64,000 nucleotides of DNA from Trichosphaerium sp. ATCC 40318 (GCA_038496445.1 JALMLS010000213.1:359554-423553); one strand, 5' to 3'. Shown: positions 12,184 to 23,155, counted from the stretch's first letter. The notes: generated by a model not told the origin, from the sequence alone. A program made the numbers and translations.

Positions 12184-14114
12184 CTACAACAGTAATCGAT
12201 CTTCTTCATCTCCAAACTCAGACAACTCGATACCTTCCTTAGAACTAACTGCGCCACTGCCTTGAGTGAATATCTGGTTTGCTCCTTTTACTGTGAAGAA
12301 AATAAGGTAAACTACAAAATAATAGAGAGCGAGAAAATGACGCACCTTCAAAGGTTAGGATTGTTTTGCCAATTTTGATCATATCGCCAGGTTTCAATGC
12401 GCATTTTGAAATTTTGGCACCATTTAATTTAGTGCTACTTGCGCCCATATCGACCACATAAGGTACATTATTGATTACTGTAATACTGCAATGACTTCTA
12501 GAGATCTTGGGTTTTCTGTCAAGGCAAAAACTGATTAAGCTGTAAAAAAACAAAAAAGCAAGTTCTTTTTTGGATACATATTGATCCTCATCAAATCGAA
12601 CAGTGCAGCTAGATGAGCGCCCCAAAGTATTATTCGCTCCCTTTAGTTTATATATTTTCTTCTTGCCATTCTCAAAGTACTGTACGACTGTCATTTTACC
12701 TGTGACAACATTATAAACATTTTTTGTTTTGAATAATTATTTTCATCAAAACGCACCTAAAATTGGTTTTGTGTAATAATAACCTTTGTCATCTGAATCA
12801 GTGTTTGGTTTTTCAACCCGTACGCTCTCTGAAATACGTATTAAATACAAGTAAAGACGCCTTTCGCATACTCTTTGTTTTTTTCTCGATAAATCTTGTC
12901 AACGTGGATATCCACTCTTCAGCAGCGACATCATGCTTTGCTTTGAGGTGGAACGTGCGTAGTGGTGTGTATATTTTGAAGCAGCCCGCTTTTGTACTCT
13001 CTATTTCAGTGATGAAGCGCAGAGATATAAAATTATACGGGGCATTGTTGAGCTACAAAGTGTCAAAACACGTGTCAACAATTCAACAAAAAAAATGTGA
13101 TTTTAACTTCAAAGGTGGTTTTTTTGGATTTACCAATCCATAAAAACAACCAAGTGCACGTACGCTAACTTTCTCGTGTGGTTTAAAAAAGTACAAGTAA
13201 TCTTTGTACAGTACAATATAAAGCTTTCTCCACTCCTCCTTTTTACCACGTGCCCTATTGGTTATTTGTTAATTAAACAAAAAATTCAACAATAAAAATC
13301 ATCGTTAAGAGGTAATTTACCTTTCTAGGCGTAAATAGCCTTCTTTTTCTTTTTTAATTCGTTCGTCAATAAAAAATCCAGATTCATGAAGAGCACGCAA
13401 GATAGTCTTGTATCGCTCTACAAGCATGTGTTCCTGCTCTTTCAAAAAAGGATCGAGCTTCTAGTTTTACGGAATTAGCTTTATCAACGCCCAAGAGCAA
13501 AGTAACAATACAACACGCAATTATATGTACTCGGAAAATATTTTAACGCACCTTTCTTGACGCTTCTTTTCGCGCAAGCTGTTCTTTCGTAAATTTTAAC
13601 TTCAGCACTTGTTTGAACGTTTTATGCCATTCAGCGACAACGTCGTCCGAGTCAGCAGAGAAGTCAAACATCTGCCCAATCGTCACTACCTTGACGCGAT
13701 ACGTTGTACAAAGCTCTCCGACCTCTTCCCGTAACTGTATCTTTGTTAAACCGTCCTCTTTTAGCACTTGTTTCAGTTTTGCGTAGGTTATCTCGTAAAC
13801 GGCATGAGGGTTCTTATCGGCAGCAAGGCTCTATAAAGCACTCTTTAGCACCTACTAAATATGTAGTATAAGTTACAAACCTGCTCTGTCTTGTAAAAGT
13901 ATAAAAAATCGCCGTTTAATACGCAATAGAACTTTTTGAAGTTTGGTTTGCCATATTTACGAGCGTATATCCACCCTTCCTTTATAATATCGATTAGACC
14001 CTCTGGAGTGTCGCCCGTAGAGCTCTCTTCCAATACTCTTAGTTCTCGGGCGATGCCCTTCTTTGTTTGTTTCTGCTTCTCCGATGCACCTACGACCTCA
14101 ACTACGTCACTCAT
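12184..14114 (-). CDS. Adaptor protein with two PH domains and an FHA domain
   Basis: Starts MSDVVEVVGASEKQ at 14114. PH1 begins GLIDIIKEGWIYARKYGK (about 13990) and continues across an intron to DDVVAEWHKTFKQVL (about 13600). A linker KEQEHMLVERYKTIL precedes PH2, KKEEWRKLYIVLYKDYLYFF (about 13200) with its C-terminal helix HDVAAEEWISTLTRF (about 12920). A forkhead-associated domain follows: NTLGRSSSCTVRFDEDQY, then SRSHCSITV and KLNGAKISKCALKPGD (about 12400-12640). GR, SRSH and LNG are the phosphothreonine-binding signature. The tail ends EFGDEEDRLLL. The expected role is a membrane-phosphoinositide adaptor that also reads phosphothreonine. This order is one I do not associate with a named family. 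Exon joins are inferred, but all domain halves match in order. Confidence 0.82.
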
Positions 14115-14289
14115 AGTACAAGCAGTAATTGGTTTTGCCGTACAGCTTAAAAAAGAAACAATCTTGACTTAGTTAAGACAATTTCACTATTTGAGACCCA
14201 TCAGCTTTGTAAACGCGTTTATGCAAATTATGAGTGCAATTTGCGTAGTTTACCAACTTAGTATTTTCGTAACACGCATTTATAGTCGT

Positions 14290-14640
14290 TCACTGCTTGC
14301 CATCGGCAGTGTACGTAACGCCGTAAGCAATATACAAATACCACCAAGCACAGTTTGTACGTTGCTTGCATCTTTGCGTTAATTTGTACTGACAGGCAAG
14401 AATTCCTGCGACAGTTTGTTTCAGAAACATGTTGCCTTTGTCCGCATAAAGAAGGTCACCACATTGCTGGTTGGATATTGAAACCCTGTGTTGTGTAGCG
14501 TCCTTATAGCGTGTAGTAATGTAGTTTCTAAATTCCAACTTCTGAAAATAAACCAATAAGCAACAAGCTCCACGTGCATTGTTTACAATGTATGAGCGAA
14601 TCGGTAGTTGTACGTTATTTTCCTGTGCGGAGTTATTCAT
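14290..14640 (-). CDS. Small hypothetical protein
   Basis: A 116-codon open frame starting MNNSAQENNVQLPIRSYI with no recognised domain. The 3' half overlaps a second frame reading VLGGICILLTALRTL, which looks like a membrane segment, so a splice in the middle (a GTACAAATTAACG donor and branch-like sequence near 14390) is possible. It sits between the PH-FHA gene start and the kinase gene stop, with short gaps on both sides. The true C-terminus is unclear. Confidence 0.4.
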   Translation of the reverse strand: MNNSAQENNVQLPIRSYIVNNARGACCLLVYFQKLEFRNYITTRYKDATQHRVSISNQQCGDLLYADKGNMFLKQTVAGILACQYKLTQRCKQRTNCAWWYLYIAYGVTYTADGKQ

Positions 14641-14718
14641 AAAAATTGTCGACCCTGGTTGGATTAACCAATAACTCCTCGAGTTAGAAATCTATGATAC
14701 ATTTATTACAACGCTTGT

Positions 14719-16998
14719 TTAACGTCTTCTTTTTCCAGCCTTGTAGTCTGTAAATCTTCTTTTTAATTGTTCCTTGTCTCGTTTAGCAAGACCAGCCTTT
14801 GTCATTTGAAGCCAAGGTAATGCCAATGTATCCGTAGCCGTAGGTCTATCTGTTGGCTCAACAACTACAAGTAGCAATTAGTTTTGGCTGTTTATTGCAC
14901 TATCAAAGTATAAGGTACCTAAAAGAAGCTTCACAAAGTCTTTTGCCTCCTTAGTAACATCATCCCAATCTTTATCAAAACACGTCAGATTTTATAACAA
15001 AGGAGGTAGCAAGGAGTAAGAACGTACCTGGCTGAGGAAAATCGTATTTGCCTTGCATTATGTTTTCATAGATATGAGCATCACTTGTACCATTCCAAGG
15101 CGGGAATCCAACAAGTAATACATAACTAATAAATAAGTAAATGACAGCATTTAAATGTACTTGATAAAGAAATGAACGGAGACAACGTCACAACGTACGT
15201 TATTACACCAACAGACCAAAGATCACAAGCTCTGTTGTATGGCTTACCAGTAAGCACTTCAGGTGCTACATAATCTCTTGTACCACAAGCAGTTTGAAGG
15301 AAAGCTCCACCAAACGATTTTGACATACCAAAATCCGTGACTTTAATTTCCATACCGTTCTTACCAGAACAAAGAATATCTCATGTCGTTAAGGTAACAA
15401 AAAAAGAATTCAATAAAATCAAAAAAAAAAAGGTTGTATCAAGGAGGATACTCTCTGGTTTCAAGTCACGATGTGCAATACCATTGGAGTGCATATATTC
15501 AACAGCATATAAAATCTATGAACACGTGAGATGGAGAGGAAGAGGCGATTTTTTTTACCTGTTTGACTATTGTTATTGCATCAAATTCGTCATAGCATCC
15601 ACGCTCGACTATATTGTCGAATAATTCCCCACCTTTATTGAATTATCAATTTAACATTTATTTTCTACTGTTCCATTATATTTTACGGACCTTTCGTGAG
15701 TTCCATAACAAGGAATATAGAGTCTACTTCATCGTAGACCTCCAATAAATCTATTATATTAGGATGCTACAACACAAGAGTTAAAACAGTTCAACAAAAC
15801 AAACCGGTTACATACGTTCAAGCGCTGCATAATCTCTACTTCTCGTTGTAATGACAGTAAAGTGTCTTCATTTTTTAAGTCTCTTTTGTACACAGTTTTT
15901 ACTGCAGCCTTAACAAGTTATACAAGTTAGAAGAGGTGCACCAAAATTTTTCTTTGTTTTTTTTAAGTCACCTTTTTCTTGGTTTTTTTATGGGTAACTT
16001 CACAAACTTGGCTCCATCCACCAGTTCCTATACGTTTACCCATACCATAAACTTCCTTAAAAGGTCTCTTTGCTTTACCTATAATCAACTGTCATTCCTC
16101 AATTAGGTCAAGACCAAAGTTGTTTTTATCTGAATTTGTGACAAAAACACAATGATTTTAGGGTGTTTAAACAAAGCGTACCAGTTACTATAACCGTATC
16201 TGAAGTTAATTTTCCTTGTAACTCAATTTTTACGTTCACTGTTGGCTTCGTAATTTTTGTTTTTCCTTTTTTCTTTCCTGTCAGATTCTCGAGCTCAAAA
16301 TCACCACTAATAGGCTTTGAAAGCGTCAAATCATTCACTGGTACAGAAATGTCACCTAAATTCGGGAGTTTAGTTTTTTTTTGCTCATAATTTTTTCTTT
16401 TCGGGTTTTTAACACTCATTGCAAGTGAGATTAAAGCGTGCTTTATGTTTAATGTTATCAAAAGCGGCAGTTTATGGGAAAAGGAAATTGTAATACACGA
16501 AAATAAAATATGAAAAGCTTCAAAAAAACTACCATAATAAAACTAGGGCGTATACCGCTTGTAGGACGGAATGGTGTATTTTATAGTTGCAATGAGACAA
16601 AAAAAATACACAAAAATGCCGCAGACGTACCAATGAGCGTAGATTCTTTTCCATCGTGCCATATCTGTATGTATATCTCTCCCTTTGTATCATTTACATG
16701 AAACTTAAATGTTTCATTCCAGAGAGGTAAATCCGATTTTTTGCATCGTGACGTTCTGTTTTAAGTATCAGTATAGTTTGGAGGTATCGTATTGACGATT
16801 TGTGAGTTTTTTGTTTTTTTCAAAAAGTTTAAAAGCGTTACTAGTTTGTGCATACTCATATTGGTCTCTACAGAATGTAGACTTGATTACACAGTACGCA
16901 GACCATTTGTAACGGAGTTTAGCGCCATTTAATGTTATTAATACGGCGGCAGGCGCTCTTTTACTGGGAGATAGTTGAGGAGACGTCGGTTTCTCCAT
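14719..16998 (-). CDS. C2-domain protein kinase of the CAMK group
   Basis: One gene once exons are joined. The N-terminal C2 domain runs AAVLITLNGAKLRYKWSAYC, KKSDLPLWNETFKFHV, YIQIWHDGKESTLIG, then DISVPVNDLTLSKPISGDF, then KPTVNVKIELQG. The join from STLIG (about 16647) to DISVP (about 16352) crosses a roughly 295-nt intron and restores the end of the C2 fold. The kinase follows with Gly-loop GTGGWSQV, AAVK lysine, HRDLKPES, DFG (VTDFGMSKSFGG), and CGTRDYVAPEVL with GKPYNRACDLWSVGVITYV. It ends KAGKRRR. The catalytic loop has Ser where nearly all kinases have the Mg-binding Asn. A 39-nt intron with an unusual GTCTTG donor is needed near 16100 to avoid a stop. Expected role: a Ca2+/membrane-recruited Ser/Thr kinase, perhaps of reduced activity. 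Confidence 0.85.
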
Positions 16999-17675
16999 GT
17001 AACTAGCGGTAGTGAATAGTTTGAAGGAAAAATTGGCAAAAAGAATACTCCTGAACCTGTAAAACAATTTAATTACACGTACGCGTACTATGAGTAGATT
17101 TTATAGTGGTTATATTGTTTTTAGTTTTGCATGCAATTACTCCACTAGATATCACAAGTACTGCGTTACTTTGTCGTATTTTAGCACAATGGTTGCGCTC
17201 AGCTACTATTTGTGGATATGACTAACATCGACCAACATTTGTCAAAACACCAAAAAAAACCTTCGTCGAGATTGTGCTTGTTACCTAGACGTTTTTAACT
17301 TTAGTTGAACAAATACAATCAGCATTGTCCTATCATTCTCCCTTTTGTATATCGCTCAAACAACAAAGAACCACGTGGTCAAGAAAAAACCACGAAAACA
17401 ACTAAGATTTTTAGTGATCCTGGTCATTTCGTTTCTTGTGTTGGTGCTTGATAAAAAGAAAAGACTGGCAGTGTAAATTATTTCTAAGCACTTGCTTCTA
17501 CAGTGAAATGATGTCAGACCGTTCTAAGGTATACCTATTAGTAGCATTTATGTTCGAAATGATACCTGATGTTTTAATTGCAAAACGAACTATAGTATTG
17601 CATTGAGTGTTACTGATATAATGTATTACCAATCTTAGTTTTATCTTGTTGGACTTTTGTGTATAAACGAAAAGA
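16999..17675. other. Intergenic, upstream of kinase and downstream of tRNAs
   Basis: No coding or RNA gene recognised. It is AT-rich with one CACGTG (about 17371). It contains the kinase promoter and the RNA polymerase III terminator side of the tRNA pair. Confidence 0.45.
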
Positions 17676-17748
17676 AGATCCTGCTCGGAATTGAACCGAG
17701 ATCACCAGATTCAAAGACTGGTATGCTAACCAATTACAACACAGGATC
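17676..17748 (-). tRNA. tRNA-Gln (anticodon UUG)
   Basis: Read on the minus strand, a 7-bp acceptor GATCCTG/CAGGATC closes the molecule. The anticodon arm is CCAGT-CTTTGAA-TCTGG (T-T mismatch next to the loop), giving anticodon TTG. The T arm CTCGG-TTCAATT-CCGAG is perfect, and the D arm contains AATTGGTTAGCA. Discriminator base U, as in other eukaryotic tRNA-Gln. No intron. Confidence 0.92.
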
Positions 17749-17759
17749 GTGAGGAAGAG

Positions 17760-17831
17760 AGGAGACTCCGGGAATCGAACCCGGAACTCGAGAGCCACAT
17801 TCTCGTATGTTACCATTGACACCAAGTCTCC
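17760..17831 (-). tRNA. tRNA-His (anticodon GUG)
   Basis: Acceptor GGAGACT/AGTCTCC, anticodon arm CGAGA-ATGTGGC-TCTCG (anticodon GTG) and T arm CCGGG-TTCGATT-CCCGG are all fully paired. The D arm is GTGTCAATGGTAACAT. The loop GTGGC is typical of tRNA-His. The encoded position after the acceptor is T, unlike the usual A or C for His, which is slightly odd. It lies 11 bp upstream of the Gln gene, so a dicistronic precursor is possible. No intron. Confidence 0.88.
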
Positions 17832-18515
17832 TTCTGTTTATTTATGTATCAGGTTCTTATCGACCGGTCTTAAAGAAAAACCTTTACAAGCAAACAGCTC
17901 CATATTATTACTATTAGGGATATCAACTGTAAAGTACACACTACTCTGGCAACTAGTACACGGCAACTTACCCGGATAATATCTACACAAGGAGTAATTA
18001 TTGAGTATTTGTTGGACGAGACGTCGCTAACAGTAAAGCCGGGAATAGATAAATAAGAATATTATCAGAAAATGCTCTAGAATACACGGTTAGAATACTA
18101 AGCAAAAAGAAATTGATATCCCCGACTCATTTGTCCATTGCTTAGAATTGTTGTACTGAATAAGCTATACAAACAGACATAGTGTTTTGGTATCATTTGT
18201 GCCTGTTCTGCGCACTTCTAGAGTACAAAGCACAAAAAGTTAGGGATGTTTGCTATTTGTTGGCAGTTGCACGGAGAAATTTAAATTGGGCAGTGTTTGA
18301 AGTGTTATGGTTTTGTATTTGATTGATTGCAAGTCTTTTAAGTTTCACCAACAGTTGTAAGAGAAATTATTACCTAAACATTAATAACGAACCGAGAGCA
18401 TTACCAAGGTACAGTTTACTTCGTTTTACAGTATAGTGTCACAACAATTATTGTATCACGTGCTCATTTTGTAGTGAGTTCACGCGCGAACTCACTACTT
18501 TTTTAGTGTATTTAA
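17832..18515. other. Intergenic region
   Basis: No gene recognised on either strand. It contains one CACGTG (about 18457) and a GTAGTGAGTTCACGCGCGAACTCACTAC inverted repeat around 18470-18500 just beyond the stop of the next gene. This is a perfect hairpin-forming palindrome that could shape the 3' end of its transcript. Confidence 0.45.
18472..18499. repeat. Perfect inverted repeat after the mitochondrial-type gene
   Basis: The arms GTAGTGAGTTCACG and CGCGAACTCACTAC are reverse complements around a CGCG centre, giving a stem of about 14 bp with almost no loop. It lies just downstream of the stop codon at 18516 on the minus strand. It could be a 3'-end processing hairpin or a palindromic protein site; the sequence alone does not decide. 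Confidence 0.6.
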
Positions 18516-18957
18516 TCATTCGCTTGTATCTTTTGTATTGGACATGTGACTATCCTTGAACTGTTGGAACTTATCCTTCATTTTTGCTTTAGTGTTGTCT
18601 GTCCATTCCTTAGCTCTTTCAAAACGTTCAGCGTTCTTTTGGTTTGTGTTGTTGGTCCACTCTTTAACTTTTTCAATACGCTCTTCGTTTTTTTGTTGAC
18701 GTTGTTCTCTCCTTACGTTTGAAGAATACTGTGCTTGAGTAAGGTTAGAAATAACGAATTGTTATATATTGTGAGCTCACCAGCTGGTTTTACGTACAGT
18801 ACACTGCTGAAATGCCAAAGAATGTCAGACCTAGGCCTAGAAGTGCTATGCGGTAATCTGCGCGTAATTTGAAGCTTGATTGCTTAGCGTAGCATCGAAA
18901 TGACGGCCGCAATACCGTAGATGAGTTTTTATTGTGTGTAAGAGCCGTTCGAAGCAT
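18516..18957 (-). CDS. Small mitochondrial-type single-span membrane protein
   Basis: A two-exon gene. Exon 1 starts MLRTALTHNKNSSTVLRPSF and continues RCYAKQSSFKLRADY, an Arg/Ser-rich presequence-like N-terminus. A membrane span IALLGLGLTFFGISAVY follows. A GTACGTAAAACC donor (about 18794) and TTCTAACC...CACAG acceptor join to exon 2, which encodes a highly charged helix made of a repeated motif: EERIEKVKEWTNNTNQKNAERF and ERAKEWTDNTKAKM. It ends NTKDTSE. This is a likely mitochondrial inner-membrane protein with a soluble helical tail; that location is inference. No family is recognised. It diverges from the next gene with starts 76 bp apart. Confidence 0.72.
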
Positions 18958-19033
18958 AGTGATCGAGGTTGGGCTTAGGTTACACTTCGCTTATTAGAAG
19001 CGCTTAACGGACCGACCGTGGATACTTGAAAGC

Positions 19034-20858
19034 ATGTCATTTCGCTTGGCACTACTCTTAATATTGATTTTTGGGTGCTGTGGCGGCAATGTTCTACCAA
19101 GTACGATTTTGTCCGTTAACGGAATATTACGCTCCAAATAACTCCAAAACGCGGGTTTTAGGCGATATTGAGTATTTTTAACTGGTTACACTAATTTATT
19201 TTTAGTTGAAGGCTGTGACCTCTTCGCTGGCCCTTTTGGCAATGACTCTAACGTAAAATGTTATCATGATTAGCATCTAACACTCTTAGAACGCAACTCA
19301 GCTTTTCCCAACCTACTCACTAGTAGGTACCTTGTTTAGCGCCAAGAGATGTACCAGAGGTGAGAACGCAACATGCGTTATTTGTGTGACTGGTACGTCA
19401 TGTCACGGCAATACTTCGCAATTTTCTAAACGCTCGTCTCATCAGGTGGGAAATCAGATTACACTTTTATTGGTAGTGGATACTATGATTGGGATTCTAG
19501 AAGACATGGCAAGCTTATTATTTCTTATAAACCTTGGGATGGAAATAACCAACACGTACCTTCATGCAAGATAAACGTAAGAGTTTTTATGAAATGAATT
19601 TCGGTAAAAAAGTTACATTGATTTAAAGGCACATTAGTTCGCTTCGTATAGGCACTTGAAACTTGAAATTAATGGATTTGATAAAACGGCAGTACTGGCT
19701 ATTGGTCAATATGGTAGAAATGAAGACGAATACCTTGAACTGCATCTCAAAAACAACACAATAGAAGAGTGCACGTGACTTTTTTTATAAGGTATTTTAC
19801 TAATATTTATGCGTAGTATTCGTACTCCCTCTTCTACGTAGTAAGTCTCTATTATCTATTAGTGGGTGCAAAATTGTATCAAGAGTAAGAGTAGACCATC
19901 TGGATGAATTGGAAATAACTTCATCCACCTTGAATTCGACAACCTTATTGTTAAAAAGTACGAAATTACAGCTGCTGATACTTCAACTTAGAACCCTCCA
20001 TAGGTGCTACTGCGTACTTTGCCAACAATGTCGTCGTGTCAAGCAATATGCACAACCCTCTATCAATAGGAGGAGAGTACTTTGACTTTATTAACAATAC
20101 AGTGATGCATTGTGATAATCTAAATGCGTCATGCGTAAATCTGGCTGTAGAGGAAAGTGGGTCAGTATTGAACAACACGTTTTATGGTAGCACTACATAC
20201 ATAGAAATAGCTGGCACATATACGTTCATCAATTTCACAGACAATTGGTTTGATTGTCCTCATGTACGTGGATCACATCTGAGCCTAGAACTTACTGTAA
20301 GTTGTTAAAGGAAAACCGAAGACCAGTTTCTTTTCAAAGCACAGATGATATTAAGCTCGGAGATAACCTACTTAAATGTCCAGGTAGCATCAATTTAACT
20401 AAGATACACTGCAGTTAACCTTCGCCAATAGTACTATGTGGCCCTGGAGAGAAGAGTTTGGGACAATTTGCTTGCACTGATTGCGAGTTTGGCACTTTTT
20501 CAAATAGCACTAGTTCGTCATCACTTTGTTTACCTTGTATTGGCACAAGCTACAGCGATACCTATGGTGCAACAAAGTGTAAAAAGTGTATTCCTCCTAG
20601 GGTATCTTCTGGATATCAAGGAGCCAACAGTGCTTGTACACAGCCTTCCGAGCAACCCACCAGAACCACATATCAATCCATACTTGGTTGGATTGTTAGT
20701 GGAACCTTGGTTGTTGGCGGAATAGGATTACGTACAGATTTCTTGAGCAAATTTACGACTAACACTGATCAATAGTGATTACTTGCATTATCCGTAAGAG
20801 AGTGAGTATGGATTCAGAACCAAATTATGACGAGGTGTCACTTACAGACCACCAATAA
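19034..20858 (+). CDS. Type I membrane protein with beta-helix-like and Cys-rich ectodomain
   Basis: Begins MSFRLALLLILIFGCCGG, a clear signal peptide. Later exons include EGCDLFAGPFGNDSN, DYTFIGSGYYDWDSRRHG, LKLEINGFDKTAVLAIGQYG and HNPLSIGGEYFDFINNTVMH. These short Asn/Gly-rich strands (NNTI, NNTV, NNTF) are reminiscent of a right-handed beta-helix. A Cys-rich module follows (CTDCEFGTFSNSTSSSSLC ... CKKCIPP), like the ephrin-receptor-like/GCC repeat. Then comes a membrane span LGWIVSGTLVVGGIGLLIT, a basic stop-transfer CIIRKRV, and a 20-residue cytosolic tail ending DEVSLTDHQ. The final intron (GTACAG...GACTAAC...ATAG, about 20731-20775) is well supported because it completes the span and the tail. 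Exon joins between 19250 and 19440 are unsure. Ligand unknown. Confidence 0.7.
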
Positions 20859-20934
20859 ACAATGTAGGCAAACCTTTCAATTTAAGTTATACTTTAGTAT
20901 TTTAGCGACAGAACGAAAACAAAAGGTTATATTT

Positions 20935-21275
20935 TTGGAAGTGATCACAAGCATAAGAAAGTGAGATTTTATTTGAGGACAACATTTCGTGTACAATTGT
21001 TACTCGAACTTGACTACAACTCCATTGGATTTAAGGCTTTTTATGGCTTCATTATTTGGATGTAATATTGAAGTACGAGGGAGTGTAACTTTACAAACGC
21101 GAATGGACCTGAGTGTACTGATAATCTTATCAGCCTCGACAAATCAAGAGTGTGACCGCCAACTAGTACTTCAACTCACTGCTGTGAAACGTTGATGTTA
21201 TGAATTCCAGCCAATGCCGAACTACTGGCATCTGTCACTGCTGATACTCAAGATTGACTTCATAAACTCCAGCCT
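20935..21275 (-). pseudogene. Decayed C-terminal copy of the F-box/LRR gene
   Basis: About 250 bp (20935-21190) match the 3' end of the LRR gene (23086-23340) almost base for base, including its downstream flank. They carry small deletions, for example loss of about 13 bp after TTATCAGC that breaks the frame. The rest is degraded leucine-rich-repeat sequence (ATCTGTCACTGCTG and GAACTCCAGCC-like words). No open frame survives. It is one of three fragments of the same gene around the ADP-ribosyltransferase-like gene. Confidence 0.8.
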
Positions 21276-21644
21276 CACGTGTTTATTATCTCGTTATGAC
21301 TGAGGTTGACCATAATACAAGAACGAGTTTAGAGCACTTGCAAATTCGCTCTTACATACCCGGGAGGTGTTGCGTGAGGGTACGAAGTAGGTTTTAGTTA
21401 GAAACTGTTTATTGTGCTAACTTAGGATTTCTTAAGGCATGTACAGAGCCTCACATTGGGCACGTGGCAGAGGACCTGTACCTGCTTTTTGTAAAACATT
21501 ATCTATGGTGCTGGCGGCTGTATACTACATAACAAAACCTAAACAATTTAATTATCTTGTTGTATTAATAAAGCACAAGGTTGAAAATTATTTTCCACAA
21601 CCTTTGAATTGTTTTGATTTTTCAAAAATAGCTTTGATAACATC

Positions 21645-22702
21645 ATGGCACCTCAAAAAACCACTTGGGTAGTCTTCTTTCTTGCGATTGGCATGTGCTA
21701 TGCTTCAAATCCTTCGTTCCTTTTCAGTTCCTTTGACATACTGAGCGGCTTTAAACAATATTGGGGTACAGCTAATACTCTTTCGTAACAGTTTGCCATT
21801 GGGATGCAAAGGGTGCTGTAATCTGGAAATATACTTCCCGTTAATTGTTTATTACAGCCCATGTGCCCATTTATGTACTGTAAAGCTAATTAGACTCACT
21901 AGTGCAGATACTTGTCGCGATTGGTTTAATCATTCTGTTCGTGGTTTGGCGTAGGTACAAACACCCAATGGTAACATGGAGGCCGCTCTATCTTCCAACA
22001 ATCGACGGATGCGTGGGATGTAAGCTTGTAGAGTTGAACAAGGGTAAATTCAGTTTGGATAAAGTTGTTAGAGAGTACACTGCAGAATACAACAGCTTTA
22101 ATGAAGGACAAGCACTTTACAAGGTTCTAAACTATTCACTGTTGAACGATAAGATGAGTGACAAATTATGGACAATAGCATGGTGGCTAGCGCATCGTGT
22201 TTACGATAAAACAGATTATGCGCTACCCACGGAAGTATGGAAAGGCATGCGTCATACTAATATGGCACGTTTTTTGAAGAGCATCCGCTCCGGTTATCCA
22301 TTTTTTATTCCGCACTTCCTTTCGACAAGTAAATCGTTCGAGCAAGCAAAGAAATTTGCTACATCTGGTTATATGCTACGAATAACGTTGGTGAAAGGTG
22401 CCAGACATCACGTGGCTAATATTACGGACACAAGTTTTTATGTACATGAAAAAGAAATATTGCTTTCTTTTAACAGTAAATTTAAATATGTTACAGAGTA
22501 TTTTCATCATCCTAACATTACCGTGATATGCCTGCAATATATCGAAGATGAGTCCACTCTTCAAAAATCTGCATGGATACAAGGAGCCACACATAAAATT
22601 TGCGATAAACAACATACTAAAACCAATTTCATTTGCATGCTTTGGAAACTTATTGTGGGAATAAAGGACCAAAACAAGTTTATCATTCGTAGAGACTTGT
22701 AA
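21645..22702 (+). CDS. Membrane-anchored ADP-ribosyltransferase-like protein (R-S-E class)
   Basis: Three exons. Exon 1 is a signal peptide: MAPQKTTWVVFFLAIGMCYA and a short ectodomain to KQYWG. A mini-exon encodes AHVPIY between two introns (GTACAG...TTACAG and GTACTG...GTGCAG). Exon 3 starts with the membrane span ILVAIGLIILFVVW followed by RRYKHP, then about 235 cytosolic residues. These resemble arginine-type ADP-ribosyltransferases: EVWKGMRHT at the NAD-binding first motif, PHFLSTSKSFEQAKKFA as the STS motif, and VHEKEILLSFNSKFKYV as the ExE motif. The first motif has Lys where the family usually has Arg (YRG). The frame is exact across both splices. Expected activity: mono-ADP-ribosylation of a cytosolic target, or an inactive NAD-binding relative. 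It lies between LRR pseudogene fragments. Confidence 0.78.
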
Positions 22703-22794
22703 GCATCAGGCATAATGGTACCTTAAATTTAGTGCTACCACATAAAGATTGTCAAATAAATCAATCTCAGTACAATTTTAGTTGTAGGTGTATT

Positions 22795-23085
22795 TTAATT
22801 GAGCCGAAAGGTTGATATGAGCTCCCGCCAATGCTTTAACACCCTCATTGGTTACTTTAGTGTGGGAGCACAATAGCATTCGCACCAGCTACCACTTTTA
22901 AAGCTTCATCTGTTGATAGCATAATCGAGACACCTTTTTAACTCCTGCAAGTGGTGAAATGTCTAGCGCCTGTGATGCCCTTGTGACGTGAAGCGTTGAC
23001 TATATCATCGTTGTTTCTGAGTATTACTCTTTGATAGCCAACTATGTCGTGAATGATATACACTTTGAGCAAAAGTCATTATCTA
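22795..23085 (-). pseudogene. Decayed N-terminal copy of the F-box/LRR gene
   Basis: Matches the F-box end and first repeats of the adjacent gene. GTAATACTCAGAAACAACG-like sequence and the LDISPLAGVKK-coding stretch are recognisable, but a one-base insertion (CACAAGGGCATC versus CACAAGGCATC) shifts the frame before the repeats and the ATG end is lost. It sits head-to-tail directly behind the third copy, so it is a remnant of a tandem duplication. Confidence 0.72.
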
Positions 23086-23155
23086 TTTTTGAAGTGATCA
23101 CAAGCACATAAAGAAGTGTAGATTTTATTTGAGGACAACATTTCGTGTACAATTG

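Noticed and set aside
14375..14392. An 18-nt intron (GTACAAATTAACGCAAAG) in the small hypothetical gene
   Set aside because: Far shorter than any homology-supported intron here and it leaves the frame unchanged, so nothing supports it.
21439..21672. Plus-strand 77-codon frame upstream of the ADP-ribosyltransferase-like gene
   Set aside because: It overlaps the true signal-peptide exon in another frame and has no domain or splice support.
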